64,000 nt of DNA from Caulobacter sp. 32-67-35 (GTDB lineage: Bacteria; Pseudomonadota; Alphaproteobacteria; Caulobacterales; Caulobacteraceae), in NCBI GenBank assembly GCA_002280875.1, contig NCEV01000006.1:123630-187629 (forward strand), written 5' to 3'. Numbering within the stretch: position 1 is the stretch's first letter; each line of letters starts with the position of its first letter. Shown one piece after another: positions 16,386 to 25,696 of this stretch. The notes under the pieces were generated by a model that did no database searches, was not told where the DNA came from, and saw only the letters and a program-made list of their open reading frames with translations. Position numbers and translations under genes: made by a program.

Positions 16386-17735
16386 CTAGCGACCGATCTG
16401 CAGCGTCTGCATCGCGCCGACCTTCTCGGCAAAGGTCCCGCCCTTGAAGCGCACCGCGCTGACCCGCCAGCCATAGGTTCCTGGCGGCAGGTCGGTGAGC
16501 GTAAGTTGCGGCTCTGAGAGGCCTGGCTGGTCGATGATCGGCGAGGTCGCGTCAGTCCCCGAAAATAGCTGGAACCGGTAGCTGCGCACGCCATCTCCCG
16601 CCGCGCTCCAGCGGAACAGGAAGTTGCGGTGCTTGCCCGAAACCTGGGCGCTGGGCGGCGCGCCCGGCTCCAGAACATCCAGGTCGCGATCAAAGCTGTA
16701 GTCGGCGGGCATACCCTCCAGGCCGCCGGCGTCCAGGGCGGTCAGGCGGACAAAGTAGGTACCGTTGGCGATCTCGCCGAACTCCGCGGCGGGCGCGGGG
16801 CTGTCAGCCTCGGCGAAGACCTCGACGAAGCCGGCGTCGCGCGACAGGGCCAGGCGATAGGTCGCCGCGCCTGGCACGGGTTCGACGCTGAAGCGGATGA
16901 TCTTGTCGCTCTGGCGCTGACCGCCTTCGCCGAGCTTGGGGGCGGGTAGCAGGGCGACTGGAGCGCTGACGCCAGCGGGCGTCGCGCTGACGCCGAAGCC
17001 GGCGGGGATCGGCGGACCTTCGGTCGTGGCCGAGGCCAGATCGACGCCGACCGCGCCTTTCAGCACCTCGGTCTGGGCCTTGGCGCCGGTTGGATCCTGG
17101 CCAACACGGAACTCGGTGCCGCGCACCGCCGAGATCGAGACCGGGGTGCGAACCTCAAAGCGACCACTTGGATTGGGATTGGGCGTGGCGGAGATCGTTC
17201 CGCGGCCCCGATCCATCTGGAAGACTCGCTGGGGCGCGTTGTTCAGGATGATCTGGCGCATGCGCTCGATGCGCAGGCTGGTGTTGGACGGCAGGGTGAC
17301 CCGCGACTCGTCGGCCATCTCGAAGGTGGCGAAGCCTCCCGGGCCGGTGATCAGCCGCTGACCCTCGACCAGCACCATGCCGGCGCGGGCGGGGGCGCGG
17401 GCGCCATTGGTCTCCAGGTCGACGGCGCCGCTGACCGCGCTGAGGCGGGCGTCGATGGGCGTGCTCTTCAGCAGCCTGGGATCGATCTTCAGGGTCGAGC
17501 CGATCTTCAGGGCGCGTGGCCTGGCGATCTGGTTGGCGCGCTGCACCTGCCGATAATCGCTGGGCTTGTTCAGATAGGCCGAGGCCAGGCCGATCAGAGT
17601 GTCGCCCGGCTTGACGACATAGGCCACCGGCGCATCGACAGGCGGGGCTGCGAGGGCGGCGCTTGAGCAGGAAAGTCCCAGGATGCAAGCGAGGGGGGCG
17701 GTGGCGAGAAGGGTGAGGTCGCGCTTGGACGTCAT
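16386..17735 (-). CDS. LysM and FecR domain periplasmic protein
   Basis: 449 aa. A signal peptide (about 1-29, ending ALA) is followed by a LysM domain (about 38-90, VVKPGDTLIGLASAYL). A FecR domain follows (about 115-225, with GGFATFEMADESRVTLPSNTSL and SISAVRGTEFRV). The C-terminal 200 residues hold two fibronectin-III-like modules. LysM binds peptidoglycan or related glycans. FecR domains in such proteins are not anti-sigma factors but appear in envelope sensory proteins. The gene overlaps the response regulator by 4 bp and precedes the CHASE2 kinase, so it may present an envelope signal to that kinase; this is inference. Confidence 0.88.
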   Translation of the reverse strand: MTSKRDLTLLATAPLACILGLSCSSAALAAPPVDAPVAYVVKPGDTLIGLASAYLNKPSDYRQVQRANQIARPRALKIGSTLKIDPRLLKSTPIDARLSAVSGAVDLETNGARAPARAGMVLVEGQRLITGPGGFATFEMADESRVTLPSNTSLRIERMRQIILNNAPQRVFQMDRGRGTISATPNPNPSGRFEVRTPVSISAVRGTEFRVGQDPTGAKAQTEVLKGAVGVDLASATTEGPPIPAGFGVSATPAGVSAPVALLPAPKLGEGGQRQSDKIIRFSVEPVPGAATYRLALSRDAGFVEVFAEADSPAPAAEFGEIANGTYFVRLTALDAGGLEGMPADYSFDRDLDVLEPGAPPSAQVSGKHRNFLFRWSAAGDGVRSYRFQLFSGTDATSPIIDQPGLSEPQLTLTDLPPGTYGWRVSAVRFKGGTFAEKVGAMQTLQIGR

Positions 17736-18466
17736 GCTTGGGTGGCTCCAGCTTCGGTGTCCGCCTCGGGATGGCTCTGAGGGTCACAGGCTTCGAGACG
17801 ATACCCGAAACCGTAGACCGTCGTTAGGCGAAACCCGTTGGCGGGGCGAAGCTGAAGCTTGGAGCGCAGGCGCGAAACGTGGGCGTCCAGGGTGCGGGTC
17901 TCCAGATCCGGCCGCTGACCCCAGACCCGGCGCAACAGATATTCGCGCGACAGGGGGCGGGCCAGATTGTTGAACAGGATCGTCGCCAGCTGGAATTCCT
18001 TGGGCGTCAGGGTCTCGACATGGTCGTCCCAGCTAGCCGTCTGGGCGCCGGGGTCCATGCGATAGGGGCCGTGTTGCTCAATCTGCTGGGTTGTCGAGGG
18101 GCGGTAGACCCGGCGGGCCAGGGCGTTTACCCGGGCCAGCAGGACCGGTGGCTGCAAGGGCTTGACGATGTAATCGTCAGCGCCGGCGTTCAGACCCTCG
18201 ACCAGATCGGCCTCGATCGAGCGACTGGTGAGCAACAGCACCGGCGGCGGCGTGGTCAGCATCTCATCCAGCCGGCGCAGGGTCTCGATGCCGGACAGGT
18301 CGGGCATGTTCCAGTCGATGATCAGCAGGTCAAAGGTCTGGCGCCGCATCTCGGCCAGCAGACGTTCAGGGTGAGTGAAGCTGACGCAGTCGTATCCTGC
18401 GGGACCCAGCAAGCCGGCGACCAGCGCATTGTGGCTCTCGTCGTCGTCGAGAAGGGCGACTTTCAT
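17732..18466 (-). CDS. OmpR-family response regulator
   Basis: 244 aa. The receiver domain (about 1-120) has LLDDDESH at the N-terminus, the phospho-acceptor in LLIIDWNMPDLSG (about D53) and the lysine in YIVKPLQ. The winged-helix domain (about 140-230) contains LTPKEFQLATILF and VSRLRSKLQLRPANGFRLTTVYGFGYRL. It is the first gene of the regulator/LysM-FecR/CHASE2-kinase operon, which is unusual in carrying an envelope protein between the two partners. Targets unknown. Confidence 0.93.
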   Translation of the reverse strand: MKVALLDDDESHNALVAGLLGPAGYDCVSFTHPERLLAEMRRQTFDLLIIDWNMPDLSGIETLRRLDEMLTTPPPVLLLTSRSIEADLVEGLNAGADDYIVKPLQPPVLLARVNALARRVYRPSTTQQIEQHGPYRMDPGAQTASWDDHVETLTPKEFQLATILFNNLARPLSREYLLRRVWGQRPDLETRTLDAHVSRLRSKLQLRPANGFRLTTVYGFGYRLEACDPQSHPEADTEAGATQA

Positions 18467-18490
18467 GCGCTCACTTAGCAGAGGGGAATT

Positions 18491-18519
18491 CGCGCGCCCC
18501 GCTCTGGGCGGGGCGCGCG
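18491..18519. terminator. Strong GC hairpin upstream of the response regulator operon
   Basis: A perfect 12-bp all-GC stem (18491-18502 with 18508-18519) has a 5-nt loop. It lies 200 bp downstream of the leftward GntP gene and just before the response-regulator start. It may insulate the two operons, but it lacks a T tract, so intrinsic termination is uncertain. Confidence 0.4.
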
Positions 18520-18717
18520 GCGGGCGTCCGTCTGTCCGGTGGGGGGGATCCAGATGATCGTCCGCCCATGGGGAATACCTTGTTCGCCCTTGCGTCGCGC
18601 TAGGCCAGGCAAGGATTTTACAATGGTTTACAGTCCGGTCGAGCCGCTTTGGTCGTCAACGGGGTCGGCGCGAGCGCCAAAACTCCTACGCGCGCGGGTT
18701 GGATTGTCGTTTCGTCC

Positions 18718-20058
18718 TCACAGGAAGGCTGAAGCGATCACCGCAACCGCCAGGGTGGTCAGGCCCGCCAGGGTCGATCCGATCGTCCAGGCCTTGAAGG
18801 TCTGTGACTCGGTGAGGCCGAGATATTGACTGACCAGCCAGAAGCCGGTGTCGTTGACGTGGGAGACGACGGTGGCTCCTGCCCCGATCCCGATCAGCAC
18901 CAGGGCTACCTGGGCTGGCGGCAGTCCGGCGGCCGCGACCATGGGGGCGGCGAGGCCGGCCGCCGTCACCATCGCCACGGTGGCCGAGCCTTGGGCGATG
19001 CGGACGATGGCGGCGACGAGGAAGGCGAACATCAGCGGTGTCACCTGGGCGGCGGTGATCACGGCGGTGATGTGAGCCCCGGCGCCTGAGTCGATCAGCA
19101 CCTGTTTGAAAGCCGCGCCGGCGCCCACGACCAGGCTGATGGCCCCAGCCGGTTCGAGGGCGCGGCCAGTGATCTTCAGCAGGGTGGAGCGCGGCGTCTT
19201 GTAGCGCAGGCCCAGCAAAAGCCAGACGCCCACACACGCCAGGATGAGGGCGGTGAAGGGGTGGCCTAAGAACACCACCAGATCGCGCAGCCTGCCTTCA
19301 GGCCAACCGCGCGCCAGGGCGCCGATCATGATCAGGGCCAGCGGCGCCAGCATCGCGGTCAGGGCCACGCCAAAGCCGATGGTGGCCTGACGCGGCATGC
19401 CGGTGTCCATGCTGGGCGGCAGGACGTAGCCTTCCTGGCCCTGTTTGCGATAGGCGATCCAGGCATAGAACGGTCCGGCGACCAGCACAGCCGGCAGGCC
19501 GCAGACAAAGCCCCAGAGGGCGATCTGACCGTAGTCGGCCTTCAGCAATTCGGCGGCGGCGACCGGGCCGGGGTGGGGCGGCAGCAGGGCGTGCATCACC
19601 GCCAGGCCCGCCAGGGTCGGCAGGGCGAACCAGACGATCGGGCGTTTGGATCTCAAGGTCAGGGCGCACAGCAACGGCGCCAGGATGATCAGGGCCACGT
19701 CGAAGAACAGCGGCACGCCCACCACCACACCGATCGCGGTCAGGGCCCAAAGCGCGCGCTTTTCGCCAAACCGCGCCAGCAGCCTGTTGGCGATCGCCTC
19801 CACCCCGCCCCCGGCCTCAAGCAGGGCCCCGAACATCGCGCCCAGCCCGACGACGACGGCGACGAAGCCCAGGGCGTCGCCCAGGCCCTTGCGCACCGAG
19901 TCGATTACATCGTCGGGCTTGCCGCCAAACGCCAGGCCCGCGCCCAGCGCCACGATCAACAGGGCCAGGAAGGCGGGGAATCGCGCCTTCAGCACCAGTA
20001 AAACCGCCGTCGCCACCGAAACGACGACGATCAGCAGCGACATCGCCGGGCCGTCCAT
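18718..20058 (-). CDS. GntP-family gluconate:proton symporter
   Basis: 446 aa from the ATG at 20058, which overlaps the stop of the GH3 gene (TGATG), so translation is coupled; ATG 20043 is an alternative. About 12 hydrophobic segments span the length. GntP-like stretches include FGGKPDDVIDSVRKGLGDALGFVAVVVGLGAMFG and GAGAAFKQVLIDSGAG. The C-terminus, with ATVVSHVNDTGFWLVSQYLGLTESQTFKAW, is very characteristic. The family imports gluconate and related sugar acids across the inner membrane. The operon with a GH3 glycosidase suggests uptake of an acidic sugar released or oxidised in the periplasm. Confidence 0.9.
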   Translation of the reverse strand: MDGPAMSLLIVVVSVATAVLLVLKARFPAFLALLIVALGAGLAFGGKPDDVIDSVRKGLGDALGFVAVVVGLGAMFGALLEAGGGVEAIANRLLARFGEKRALWALTAIGVVVGVPLFFDVALIILAPLLCALTLRSKRPIVWFALPTLAGLAVMHALLPPHPGPVAAAELLKADYGQIALWGFVCGLPAVLVAGPFYAWIAYRKQGQEGYVLPPSMDTGMPRQATIGFGVALTAMLAPLALIMIGALARGWPEGRLRDLVVFLGHPFTALILACVGVWLLLGLRYKTPRSTLLKITGRALEPAGAISLVVGAGAAFKQVLIDSGAGAHITAVITAAQVTPLMFAFLVAAIVRIAQGSATVAMVTAAGLAAPMVAAAGLPPAQVALVLIGIGAGATVVSHVNDTGFWLVSQYLGLTESQTFKAWTIGSTLAGLTTLAVAVIASAFL

Positions 20059-22361
20059 CAGGACACCGTCACGCGGGTCAGCAGCGAGGCGGCGGGCTCC
20101 ATCGTGGTGGCAGAGCCGGTGATGGTGAAGCTGCCGTGCAGGCGGATGTCGTCGGACGAGGCGCCGACCATCACATCGATCCGCCCCGCCTCGATCCGCC
20201 ATTGGTCAGCGGTCTTCCAGAGCGCCGTTTGCATGGCGCGCAGATGGAAGATCACGCGGCGAGTCTCTCCCGGTTTCAGGGCTACCCGGATAAAGCCGCG
20301 CAGTTCCTTGATCGGGCGGGCCACCGAGGCGACCGGGTCGCGCATGTAAAGCTGCACCACCTCGTCGGCGGCGACCTTGCCGGTGTTGGTCACCGACAGG
20401 CTGATGGCGACCTCGCCGCCCACGTCGATTATCGCGTGATCCATGGCCAAGTCGGCATAGGCGAAGCTTGCATAGCTGAGCCCGTGGCCGAAGGGATAGA
20501 GCGGGCCAATATCCACGTCGTGATATCGGGCGCTGTCCTTGGCCAGGTCCGGATCGGCTGGACGTCCCGAGGGCATGTGGGCGTAGAAGCTGGGGCTGGT
20601 CCCGGCGTTGCGCGGCAGGCCAGCGGGCAGGCGACCGGCAGGCGAGATCTTGCCGGTCAGGATGTCGACGATGGCCGGGCCGCTCTCGACGCCCAGGAAC
20701 CAGGTCTCCAGCGCCGCGCCGGCCTTGCCGAGTATTTCGGTCAGAGCGATGGGGCGGCCATTCATCAGAACTACCACCACCGGCTTGCCGGTCGCCAGCA
20801 CGGCCTCCGCCAACTGCGACTGCACGCCGGGCAGGGTGATCTCCGAGCGGCTGCGGGCCTCGGCGCTGTGGTCGAAGTCTTCGCCGATGACCAGCAGCAC
20901 CACGTCGGCGGCGCTGGCGGCCGCGACGGCCGCGGGAATGCCTGAGGCGTCGTTTCCGCGCGGCGCGGCGCCGGGCTGATAGTCGATGGTCGCGCCGGAC
21001 TGCTCGCGCAGGGCGGCCAGCAGGGTTTTCACGTCACCGACCTGACCGCGGGCGCGCCATGAGCCGAGCGCGGAAGAGGCGTCGTCGGCCAGGGCGCCAA
21101 TCACAGCGATACGCTTGCCTGCCGGCGACAAAGGCAGCAGGCCGCCCTCGTTCTTGAGCAGCACGATGGCCTTGCGCGCCGCCTCGCCGGCGATGGCGCG
21201 ATGGGCGGGGGAATTGAGCTCGGTCTTCTCGCGAGCCGCGTCGCCAAAGCGGAAGGGGTCGTCAAACAGGCCCAGCCGCGCCTTGGTCACCAGCACCCTG
21301 CCGACGGCCTGATCGAGATAGGGCATCAGCGACGGATCGGCGGCGACGGCAATCTTCAGGTGGCCGGCATAGACGCCGCCAGCCATGTCCATGTCGACAC
21401 CGGCCTTCAACGCCAGCGCGGCAGCCTGGGCGGGCGTTTCGGCGACGCCGTGATTGATCAGTTCCAGGATGGCGTTCCAGTCGCTGACCACCAGGCCCTG
21501 ATAGCCCCACTGGTCGCGCAGCTGGCCGCGCACCAGGGCCTGATTGGCGGTGGTCGGCACGCCGGCGATGTCGTTGAAAGCGGTCATGAAGCTGCCTGCC
21601 CCCGCCCGCACCGAGGCATGAAAAGGCGGCAGATAGACCTCCTGCAGCGTGCGCTCGGAGACGTCGGCGCTGTCATAGTCGCGGCCGCCATTGGCCGCGC
21701 CATAGGCTCCGAAGTGTTTGGCGCAGGCCAGGATCACATCCTTGCCGGCCAGGCTGTCGCCTTGCAGGCCGGTGATCTGGGCTTCGGCGATTCGTGAGCC
21801 CAGATAGGGATCTTCGCCGGCGCCCTCGACAATGCGGCCCCAGCGCGGGTCGCGGGCGATGTCGACCATCGGGGTAAAGGTCCAGTGCAGGCCGCTGACC
21901 GAGGTCTCGATCGCCGCGACACGTGAGCAGGCCTTGACGATCTCCGGATCAAAGGTCGCCGCCATGCCGATCGGCACGGGGAAGATGGTTCGGAAGCCGT
22001 GGATCACGTCGATGCCGAACAGCAGCGGGATCTTCAGCCGGCTCTCCTGAACCGCCACGCGCTGCAGTTCGCGCAGAAAGTCCGCCCCGGCTACGTGCAG
22101 GTACGAGCCGATGCCGCCCTTGCGCACCAGATCCAGCTGGGCTGCGTCGATCCGCGAGTTGAGGGCGCGTTGACGGCCGCCGGGAGCCTGATTCAGCTGG
22201 CCGATCTTTTCGTCCAGCGTCATCTGGCCGATCAGCGTCTTGACCAGCACCGAGTGCCGCGATGGCGTCGCGACCGACGCGCGGGCGGCGCCGGCGAAGG
22301 CCAGGGCGGTGACGCCCGTCAGCAAGGCGCGGCGATGGGGTCCTGTAGCACTGGCCGACAT
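20058..22361 (-). CDS. Glycoside hydrolase family 3 beta-glucosidase/xylosidase, periplasmic
   Basis: 767 aa from ATG 22361, chosen for its GGGAGACCAGGG ribosome binding site; an in-frame ATG 57 bp upstream has none. The N-terminus (HRRALLTGVTALAFAGAARA) looks like a Tat or Sec signal. GH3 N-domain: PMVDIARDPRWGRIVEGAGEDPYL, the KH motif in CAKHFGAYG, and the nucleophile aspartate in GLVVSDWNAI. GH3 C-domain: VLLKNEGGLLPL and the EDFDHSAEA region. Fibronectin-III-like C-terminal domain: VTNTGKVAADEVVQLYMRDP. Overall BglX-like. Co-operonic with GntP. A 14-bp operator-like word lies 92 bp upstream of the start, implying control by a LacI-type regulator. Confidence 0.92.
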   Translation of the reverse strand: MSASATGPHRRALLTGVTALAFAGAARASVATPSRHSVLVKTLIGQMTLDEKIGQLNQAPGGRQRALNSRIDAAQLDLVRKGGIGSYLHVAGADFLRELQRVAVQESRLKIPLLFGIDVIHGFRTIFPVPIGMAATFDPEIVKACSRVAAIETSVSGLHWTFTPMVDIARDPRWGRIVEGAGEDPYLGSRIAEAQITGLQGDSLAGKDVILACAKHFGAYGAANGGRDYDSADVSERTLQEVYLPPFHASVRAGAGSFMTAFNDIAGVPTTANQALVRGQLRDQWGYQGLVVSDWNAILELINHGVAETPAQAAALALKAGVDMDMAGGVYAGHLKIAVAADPSLMPYLDQAVGRVLVTKARLGLFDDPFRFGDAAREKTELNSPAHRAIAGEAARKAIVLLKNEGGLLPLSPAGKRIAVIGALADDASSALGSWRARGQVGDVKTLLAALREQSGATIDYQPGAAPRGNDASGIPAAVAAASAADVVLLVIGEDFDHSAEARSRSEITLPGVQSQLAEAVLATGKPVVVVLMNGRPIALTEILGKAGAALETWFLGVESGPAIVDILTGKISPAGRLPAGLPRNAGTSPSFYAHMPSGRPADPDLAKDSARYHDVDIGPLYPFGHGLSYASFAYADLAMDHAIIDVGGEVAISLSVTNTGKVAADEVVQLYMRDPVASVARPIKELRGFIRVALKPGETRRVIFHLRAMQTALWKTADQWRIEAGRIDVMVGASSDDIRLHGSFTITGSATTMEPAASLLTRVTVS

Positions 22362-22452
22362 CCCTGGTCTCCCGTAGCGGCTCCTGTGAAGCGGAGCTCT
22401 TTGCGTCCATTCGGCCAAGGCCGTGGCGGCACACTACAGAAGTTCAATGTTC

Positions 22453-22466
22453 TGACAACGCTGTCA
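22453..22466. promoter_or_regulatory. LacI-type operator upstream of the GH3-gntP operon
   Basis: TGACAACGCTGTCA: two 5-bp inverted arms around a CG-containing centre, the usual architecture of LacI-family sites. Its exact reverse complement occurs at 50302-50315 upstream of a DUF1080 gene that is 0.9 kb from a LacI-family gene. Confidence 0.6.
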
Positions 22467-22478
22467 AACAGTGATCGT

Positions 22479-22503
22479 AAAAAGGCCGGTGTGACCCGGC
22501 CTT
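22479..22503 (-). terminator. Rho-independent terminator after the DUF6481 gene
   Basis: Read on the minus strand, AAGGCCGG and CCGGCCTT form an 8-bp stem around a 6-nt loop, followed by a T run (the A run at 22479-22483). It lies 25 bp after the DUF6481 stop and separates it from the GH3 promoter region. Confidence 0.75.
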
Positions 22504-22527
22504 CATCGTGCTCTTAGGAGCTGAACG

Positions 22528-22887
22528 CTAGTTGCGCGCCTTGCGGGCGGCATACTTGCTGTCGCGCTTGGCCTTGGCTTCGGCGGCGGACAGGGCCTTG
22601 CGTTCCTTGGTCGCGCCACGCTTCAGGCTGAGCACGGCGGCGGCGCTGTCGGCGATGGCTTGTTCGGCGGCGGCAACCTTGTCGGCTGCGACCTGGCGGG
22701 CGGCGGCGCGTTCTTCGGCGCGATCAGCACGAACTTGCTGAAGCTCGGCGGCCTTGACGGCGTCGCGGCTCTCGAAGTTGGGATCAACGACGGCGGGCTT
22801 GGGCTTGAACTTTTCCAGTAGCGCCTTCTTGGCGTCGGCGGCGGTCTGGAGTCGGTTCGAGAAGTTGGTGCGTAGAGTTTCGTTCAT
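22528..22887 (-). CDS. DUF6481 family protein
   Basis: 119 aa, highly charged, alanine/lysine-rich and almost entirely helical, with probable coiled-coil character (residues 40-110, KAAELQQVRADRAEERAAARQVAADKVAAAEQAI). No signal peptide or membrane helix. The N-terminal LRTNFSNRLQTAADAKKALLEKFK segment and overall layout match the small alphaproteobacterial DUF6481 family, whose function is unknown. It lies 103 bp downstream of the cold-shock gene on the same strand; a hairpin separates them. Confidence 0.75.
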   Translation of the reverse strand: MNETLRTNFSNRLQTAADAKKALLEKFKPKPAVVDPNFESRDAVKAAELQQVRADRAEERAAARQVAADKVAAAEQAIADSAAAVLSLKRGATKERKALSAAEAKAKRDSKYAARKARN

Positions 22888-22957
22888 AGGGCCTCGGATT
22901 ACGAAGGGGGATAACCCCGCGTGTCAGTTCGAGGTCGCTCGGTAGAAAAGCCAGGCT

Positions 22958-22982
22958 GGAGCGCGGGACTGGCCCGCGCTCC
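22958..22982 (-). terminator. Hairpin terminator after the cold-shock gene
   Basis: A perfect 10-bp stem (GGAGCGCGGG with CCCGCGCTCC) and 5-nt loop begins 9 bp after the cold-shock stop codon. On the minus strand a TTTT follows about 9 nt later. Confidence 0.55.
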
Positions 22983-22990
22983 GAAGTGGC

Positions 22991-23200
22991 TTAGGCAGCT
23001 TGAAGCTGGCCGGCCGACATCTTGCCGCTGCGCTGATCGCGCTCGAGTTCGTAGGACAGCTTCTGGCCTTCGTTCAGCGAGCCCAGGGTCGAACGCTCGA
23101 CCGCCGAGATGTGCACGAACACGTCGGCGCCGCCGTCGTCAGGTTGAATGAAGCCAAAGCCCTTGGTGGAGTTGAACCACTTCACGGTACCGGTCGTCAT
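22991..23200 (-). CDS. CspA-family cold-shock protein
   Basis: 69 aa from ATG 23200 (AAAGGTGA upstream), the standard length. It contains both RNA-binding motifs: [12 protein letters not shown] (RNP1) and [10 protein letters not shown] (RNP2). Single OB-fold protein that binds single-stranded nucleic acid and melts RNA structure. A long upstream leader containing a large inverted repeat precedes it, in line with the post-transcriptional control typical of csp genes. Confidence 0.95.
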   Translation of the reverse strand: MTTGTVKWFNSTKGFGFIQPDDGGADVFVHISAVERSTLGSLNEGQKLSYELERDQRSGKMSAGQLQAA

Positions 23201-23613
23201 GATGGTCACCTTTCAGGTGAAAAGGGACGCGCGGCTCGAATGTAAGCCACGTGATCAAATTTTCGGAAAGGATCGTGATGGGCTCGAAGCTCAATCCTGA
23301 GATGAAGCGTTAGAGAGCAATCGAACCAAATCGTCATTTAATACGAACACCATACGCGGAAATTCTTGAGAGCGCAACGCCTGTAGAAGCGAAGAAATTT
23401 CCGCGTATTCGGCAGTCGCGGGAAAATGAGCATCAGATCGGAATATTTCTCCAGATCAGGTCAGATTTATCGGCGCGCACTGCAATGCAAGCTTAGCAAT
23501 GGTGAAACTGGATCCGGCGCCGCGATGGTGGCGTGGACTGTGGGCCGGTGCGCAATGCAGGATCGGAAAGCCGCAGTGCGATCCAGATGACGCCGAATAG
23601 GTTCTGAAGGCCG
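23201..23613. other. Long leader region upstream of the cold-shock gene
   Basis: About 410 bp without an ORF, noticeably richer in A/T than its surroundings. It should contain the csp promoter and 5' untranslated region (leftward). The far end runs to the stop of the 115-aa gene. The structured part is the inverted repeat at 23352-23408. Confidence 0.6.
23352..23408 (-). repeat. Inverted repeat in the csp leader
   Basis: Perfect 13-bp arms ATACGCGGAAATT (23352-23364) and AATTTCCGCGTAT (23396-23408) are separated by 31 nt. Position is about 150-210 nt upstream of the csp start. In RNA this would form a stable hairpin in the csp leader if transcription starts above it. Confidence 0.6.
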
Positions 23614-23961
23614 CTAGACGCGCGGCGCCCCGGCGAGGGCCGCGGCGCGCAAGACCCTGGCCTGCTCCGGCGCGACCTGCTCGAAGATCACGGCCAGATG
23701 CTGCTCTTTGGCGTGATCATTGTGCAGGTCCCAGGCCAGGGAGATCGGCAGGCGCAGGCGCGAGCCGTCGCCGAGTCGCACGATCAGAACCCGCCAGCTG
23801 AAACCCTCGCCGGCGTCGCCCAGCGGTTCCCTGAACTCCAGCGGCGCAGGATCGCGTAGCATGAAGTCCCGCTCGGGATGGGCGTCGAACCAGGCCTTGT
23901 CGGCCAGGGCGGTGACATCGGCGCCGGAGGCGACGACTTTGCCGGAAAGATTGCGGGCCAT
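23614..23961 (-). CDS. Hypothetical protein
   Basis: 115 aa from ATG 23961 ([10 protein letters not shown]); an upstream ATG at 24027 adds residues without a better ribosome binding site. Mixed alpha/beta composition, no signal peptide, no cysteine cluster. The segment [27 protein letters not shown] looks like beta-strands. Divergent from the aldehyde dehydrogenase gene. I do not recognise a family. Confidence 0.6.
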   Translation of the reverse strand: MARNLSGKVVASGADVTALADKAWFDAHPERDFMLRDPAPLEFREPLGDAGEGFSWRVLIVRLGDGSRLRLPISLAWDLHNDHAKEQHLAVIFEQVAPEQARVLRAAALAGAPRV

Positions 23962-24111
23962 GTTCAAGATCCTGACGAAGTCAGGCCCTATTACGCGCTC
24001 AAGGGCTCGCCATCCATTCTCACACATGGCGGTAACCCAACCAAAGGCTTATGTTACCGCTACCTAGTCGCAACGACGAGCGACGCATCACTTCGAACAG
24101 GGAACGCTTCC

Positions 24112-25689
24112 GTGAATCTGACCGGTGAACTGCTGATCGGGGGCGGCGCGACGCGCGGCGCCCAGGGTGAAATTCGCGGCGTCAACCCCGCCACGGGCGA
24201 GGTGCTGGACCCGGCCTTTGGTGGCGCCACGCTCCAGAATCTCGAGGCGGCCTGCGCCCAGGCGGCGGCGGCCTTCCAGCCCTACCGCGCTCTGCCCTAT
24301 GAGACCCGCGCGACCTTCCTTGAGGCCATCGCCGAGCATATCGAAGCGCTGGGCGATGACCTGATCGTCCGTGTGATGGCCGAAAGCGGCCTGCCGCGCG
24401 CCCGGCTGGAAGGTGAGCGCGGCCGCACCACCGGCCAGTTGCGCCTGTTCGCCAGCGTGCTGCGCGACGGCGGCTTTCTGGAGGCCCGTATCGACCCCGC
24501 CATGCCGGACCGCAAGCCGATGGCGCGCCCCGATCTGCGCCTGCGCAACATCCCCCTCGGCCCGGTGGCCGTGTTTGGGGCCTCCAACTTTCCGCTGGCC
24601 TTCTCGGTGGCCGGCGGCGACACCGCCTCGGCCCTGGCGGCCGGCTGCCCGGTGGTGGTCAAGGCCCACCCCGCCCATCCCGGCACGTCGGAAATGATCG
24701 GCCGCGCCATCCAGTCGGCGGTCGCCGCCTGCGGCCTGCATCCGGGCGTCTTCAGCCTGATCCATGACAGCGGCTTCGAGATCAGCCAGGCGCTGGTCGC
24801 CGATCCCCGCATCAAGGCTGCCGGCTTCACCGGGTCGCGTCGCGGCGGTCTGGCGCTGGCCGCCATCGCCCAGGGGCGGCCGGAGCCCATCCCGTTTTAT
24901 GCCGAGATGAGCAGCATCAATCCTGTGTTGTTGTTTCCCGCTGCCCTGGCCGCGCGCGGCCCGGCTATAGCCAGGGACTTCGTCGGCGCCCTGACCCTGG
25001 GCGCGGGCCAGTTCTGCACCAATCCCGGCCTGATCCTGGCGCTGGACGGCCCGGAGCTGGACGGGTTCCTGACCGCCGCCGAAGAGGCGCTGTCGCCGGT
25101 TCCGGCCGCGACCATGCTGACCCCGGCCATCTCGCGCGTCTATGCTGACGGGGTGCGGGCCCTGGCCCAGACTCCTGTCGTCAAACAGGTCGCCGTGGGG
25201 CAGGAGGCCTTACAGAACCAGGGGCAGGCAGCGCTGTTTGGCGTTTCCGGCGCCGACTTCCTGGCCCATCCGCATCTGGCCGAAGAGGTGTTCGGCGCCG
25301 CCTCGATCGTGGTGCGCTGCGCCGATCTGGCCGAGCTTCACAAGGTGGTCGTGGCCCTCGAAGGCCAGCTGACCATCGCCCTGCACATGGACGAAGCCGA
25401 CCACGTCCTGGCCGCCGATCTGTTGCCCGACCTGGAGCTGAAGGCCGGCCGCATCCTGGTCAACGGCTTTGGCACCGGCGTCGAGGTCGCTCACGCCATG
25501 GTCCATGGCGGGCCATTCCCGGCCACGTCCGACAGCCGCGTGACATCCGTGGGAACCCTGGCCATCGCCCGCTTCCTGCGGCCGGTCAGCTACCAGAACC
25601 TGCCCGGCGCGCTGCTGCCTGACGAACTGAAGGCCGAGAACCCTCTGGGTCTGGTGCGCCGGGTCGATGGCAAGCTCAACCTGATCTGA
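24112..25689 (+). CDS. 2,5-dioxopentanoate (alpha-ketoglutarate semialdehyde) dehydrogenase
   Basis: 525 aa from GTG 24112; upstream in-frame ATG codons lie in the divergent gene's region. NAD(P)-dependent aldehyde dehydrogenase of the ketoglutarate-semialdehyde/fatty-aldehyde branch. N-terminus ends the motif [14 protein letters not shown]; cofactor region [33 protein letters not shown]; glutamate in [11 protein letters not shown]; catalytic cysteine in [10 protein letters not shown]. This enzyme makes 2-oxoglutarate, the last step of oxidative (Weimberg-type) L-arabinose or D-xylose breakdown. The dehydratase and FAH-family enzyme for the preceding steps lie 2-4 kb away. A clear terminator follows. 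Confidence 0.88.
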   Translation: MNLTGELLIGGGATRGAQGEIRGVNPATGEVLDPAFGGATLQNLEAACAQAAAAFQPYRALPYETRATFLEAIAEHIEALGDDLIVRVMAESGLPRARLEGERGRTTGQLRLFASVLRDGGFLEARIDPAMPDRKPMARPDLRLRNIPLGPVAVFGASNFPLAFSVAGGDTASALAAGCPVVVKAHPAHPGTSEMIGRAIQSAVAACGLHPGVFSLIHDSGFEISQALVADPRIKAAGFTGSRRGGLALAAIAQGRPEPIPFYAEMSSINPVLLFPAALAARGPAIARDFVGALTLGAGQFCTNPGLILALDGPELDGFLTAAEEALSPVPAATMLTPAISRVYADGVRALAQTPVVKQVAVGQEALQNQGQAALFGVSGADFLAHPHLAEEVFGAASIVVRCADLAELHKVVVALEGQLTIALHMDEADHVLAADLLPDLELKAGRILVNGFGTGVEVAHAMVHGGPFPATSDSRVTSVGTLAIARFLRPVSYQNLPGALLPDELKAENPLGLVRRVDGKLNLI

Positions 25690-25696
25690 AGTCGAT

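Noticed and set aside
16386-17735. FecR anti-sigma factor for an ECF sigma
   Set aside because: It has a signal peptide and LysM domain, no transmembrane anti-sigma N-terminus and no adjacent sigma gene.
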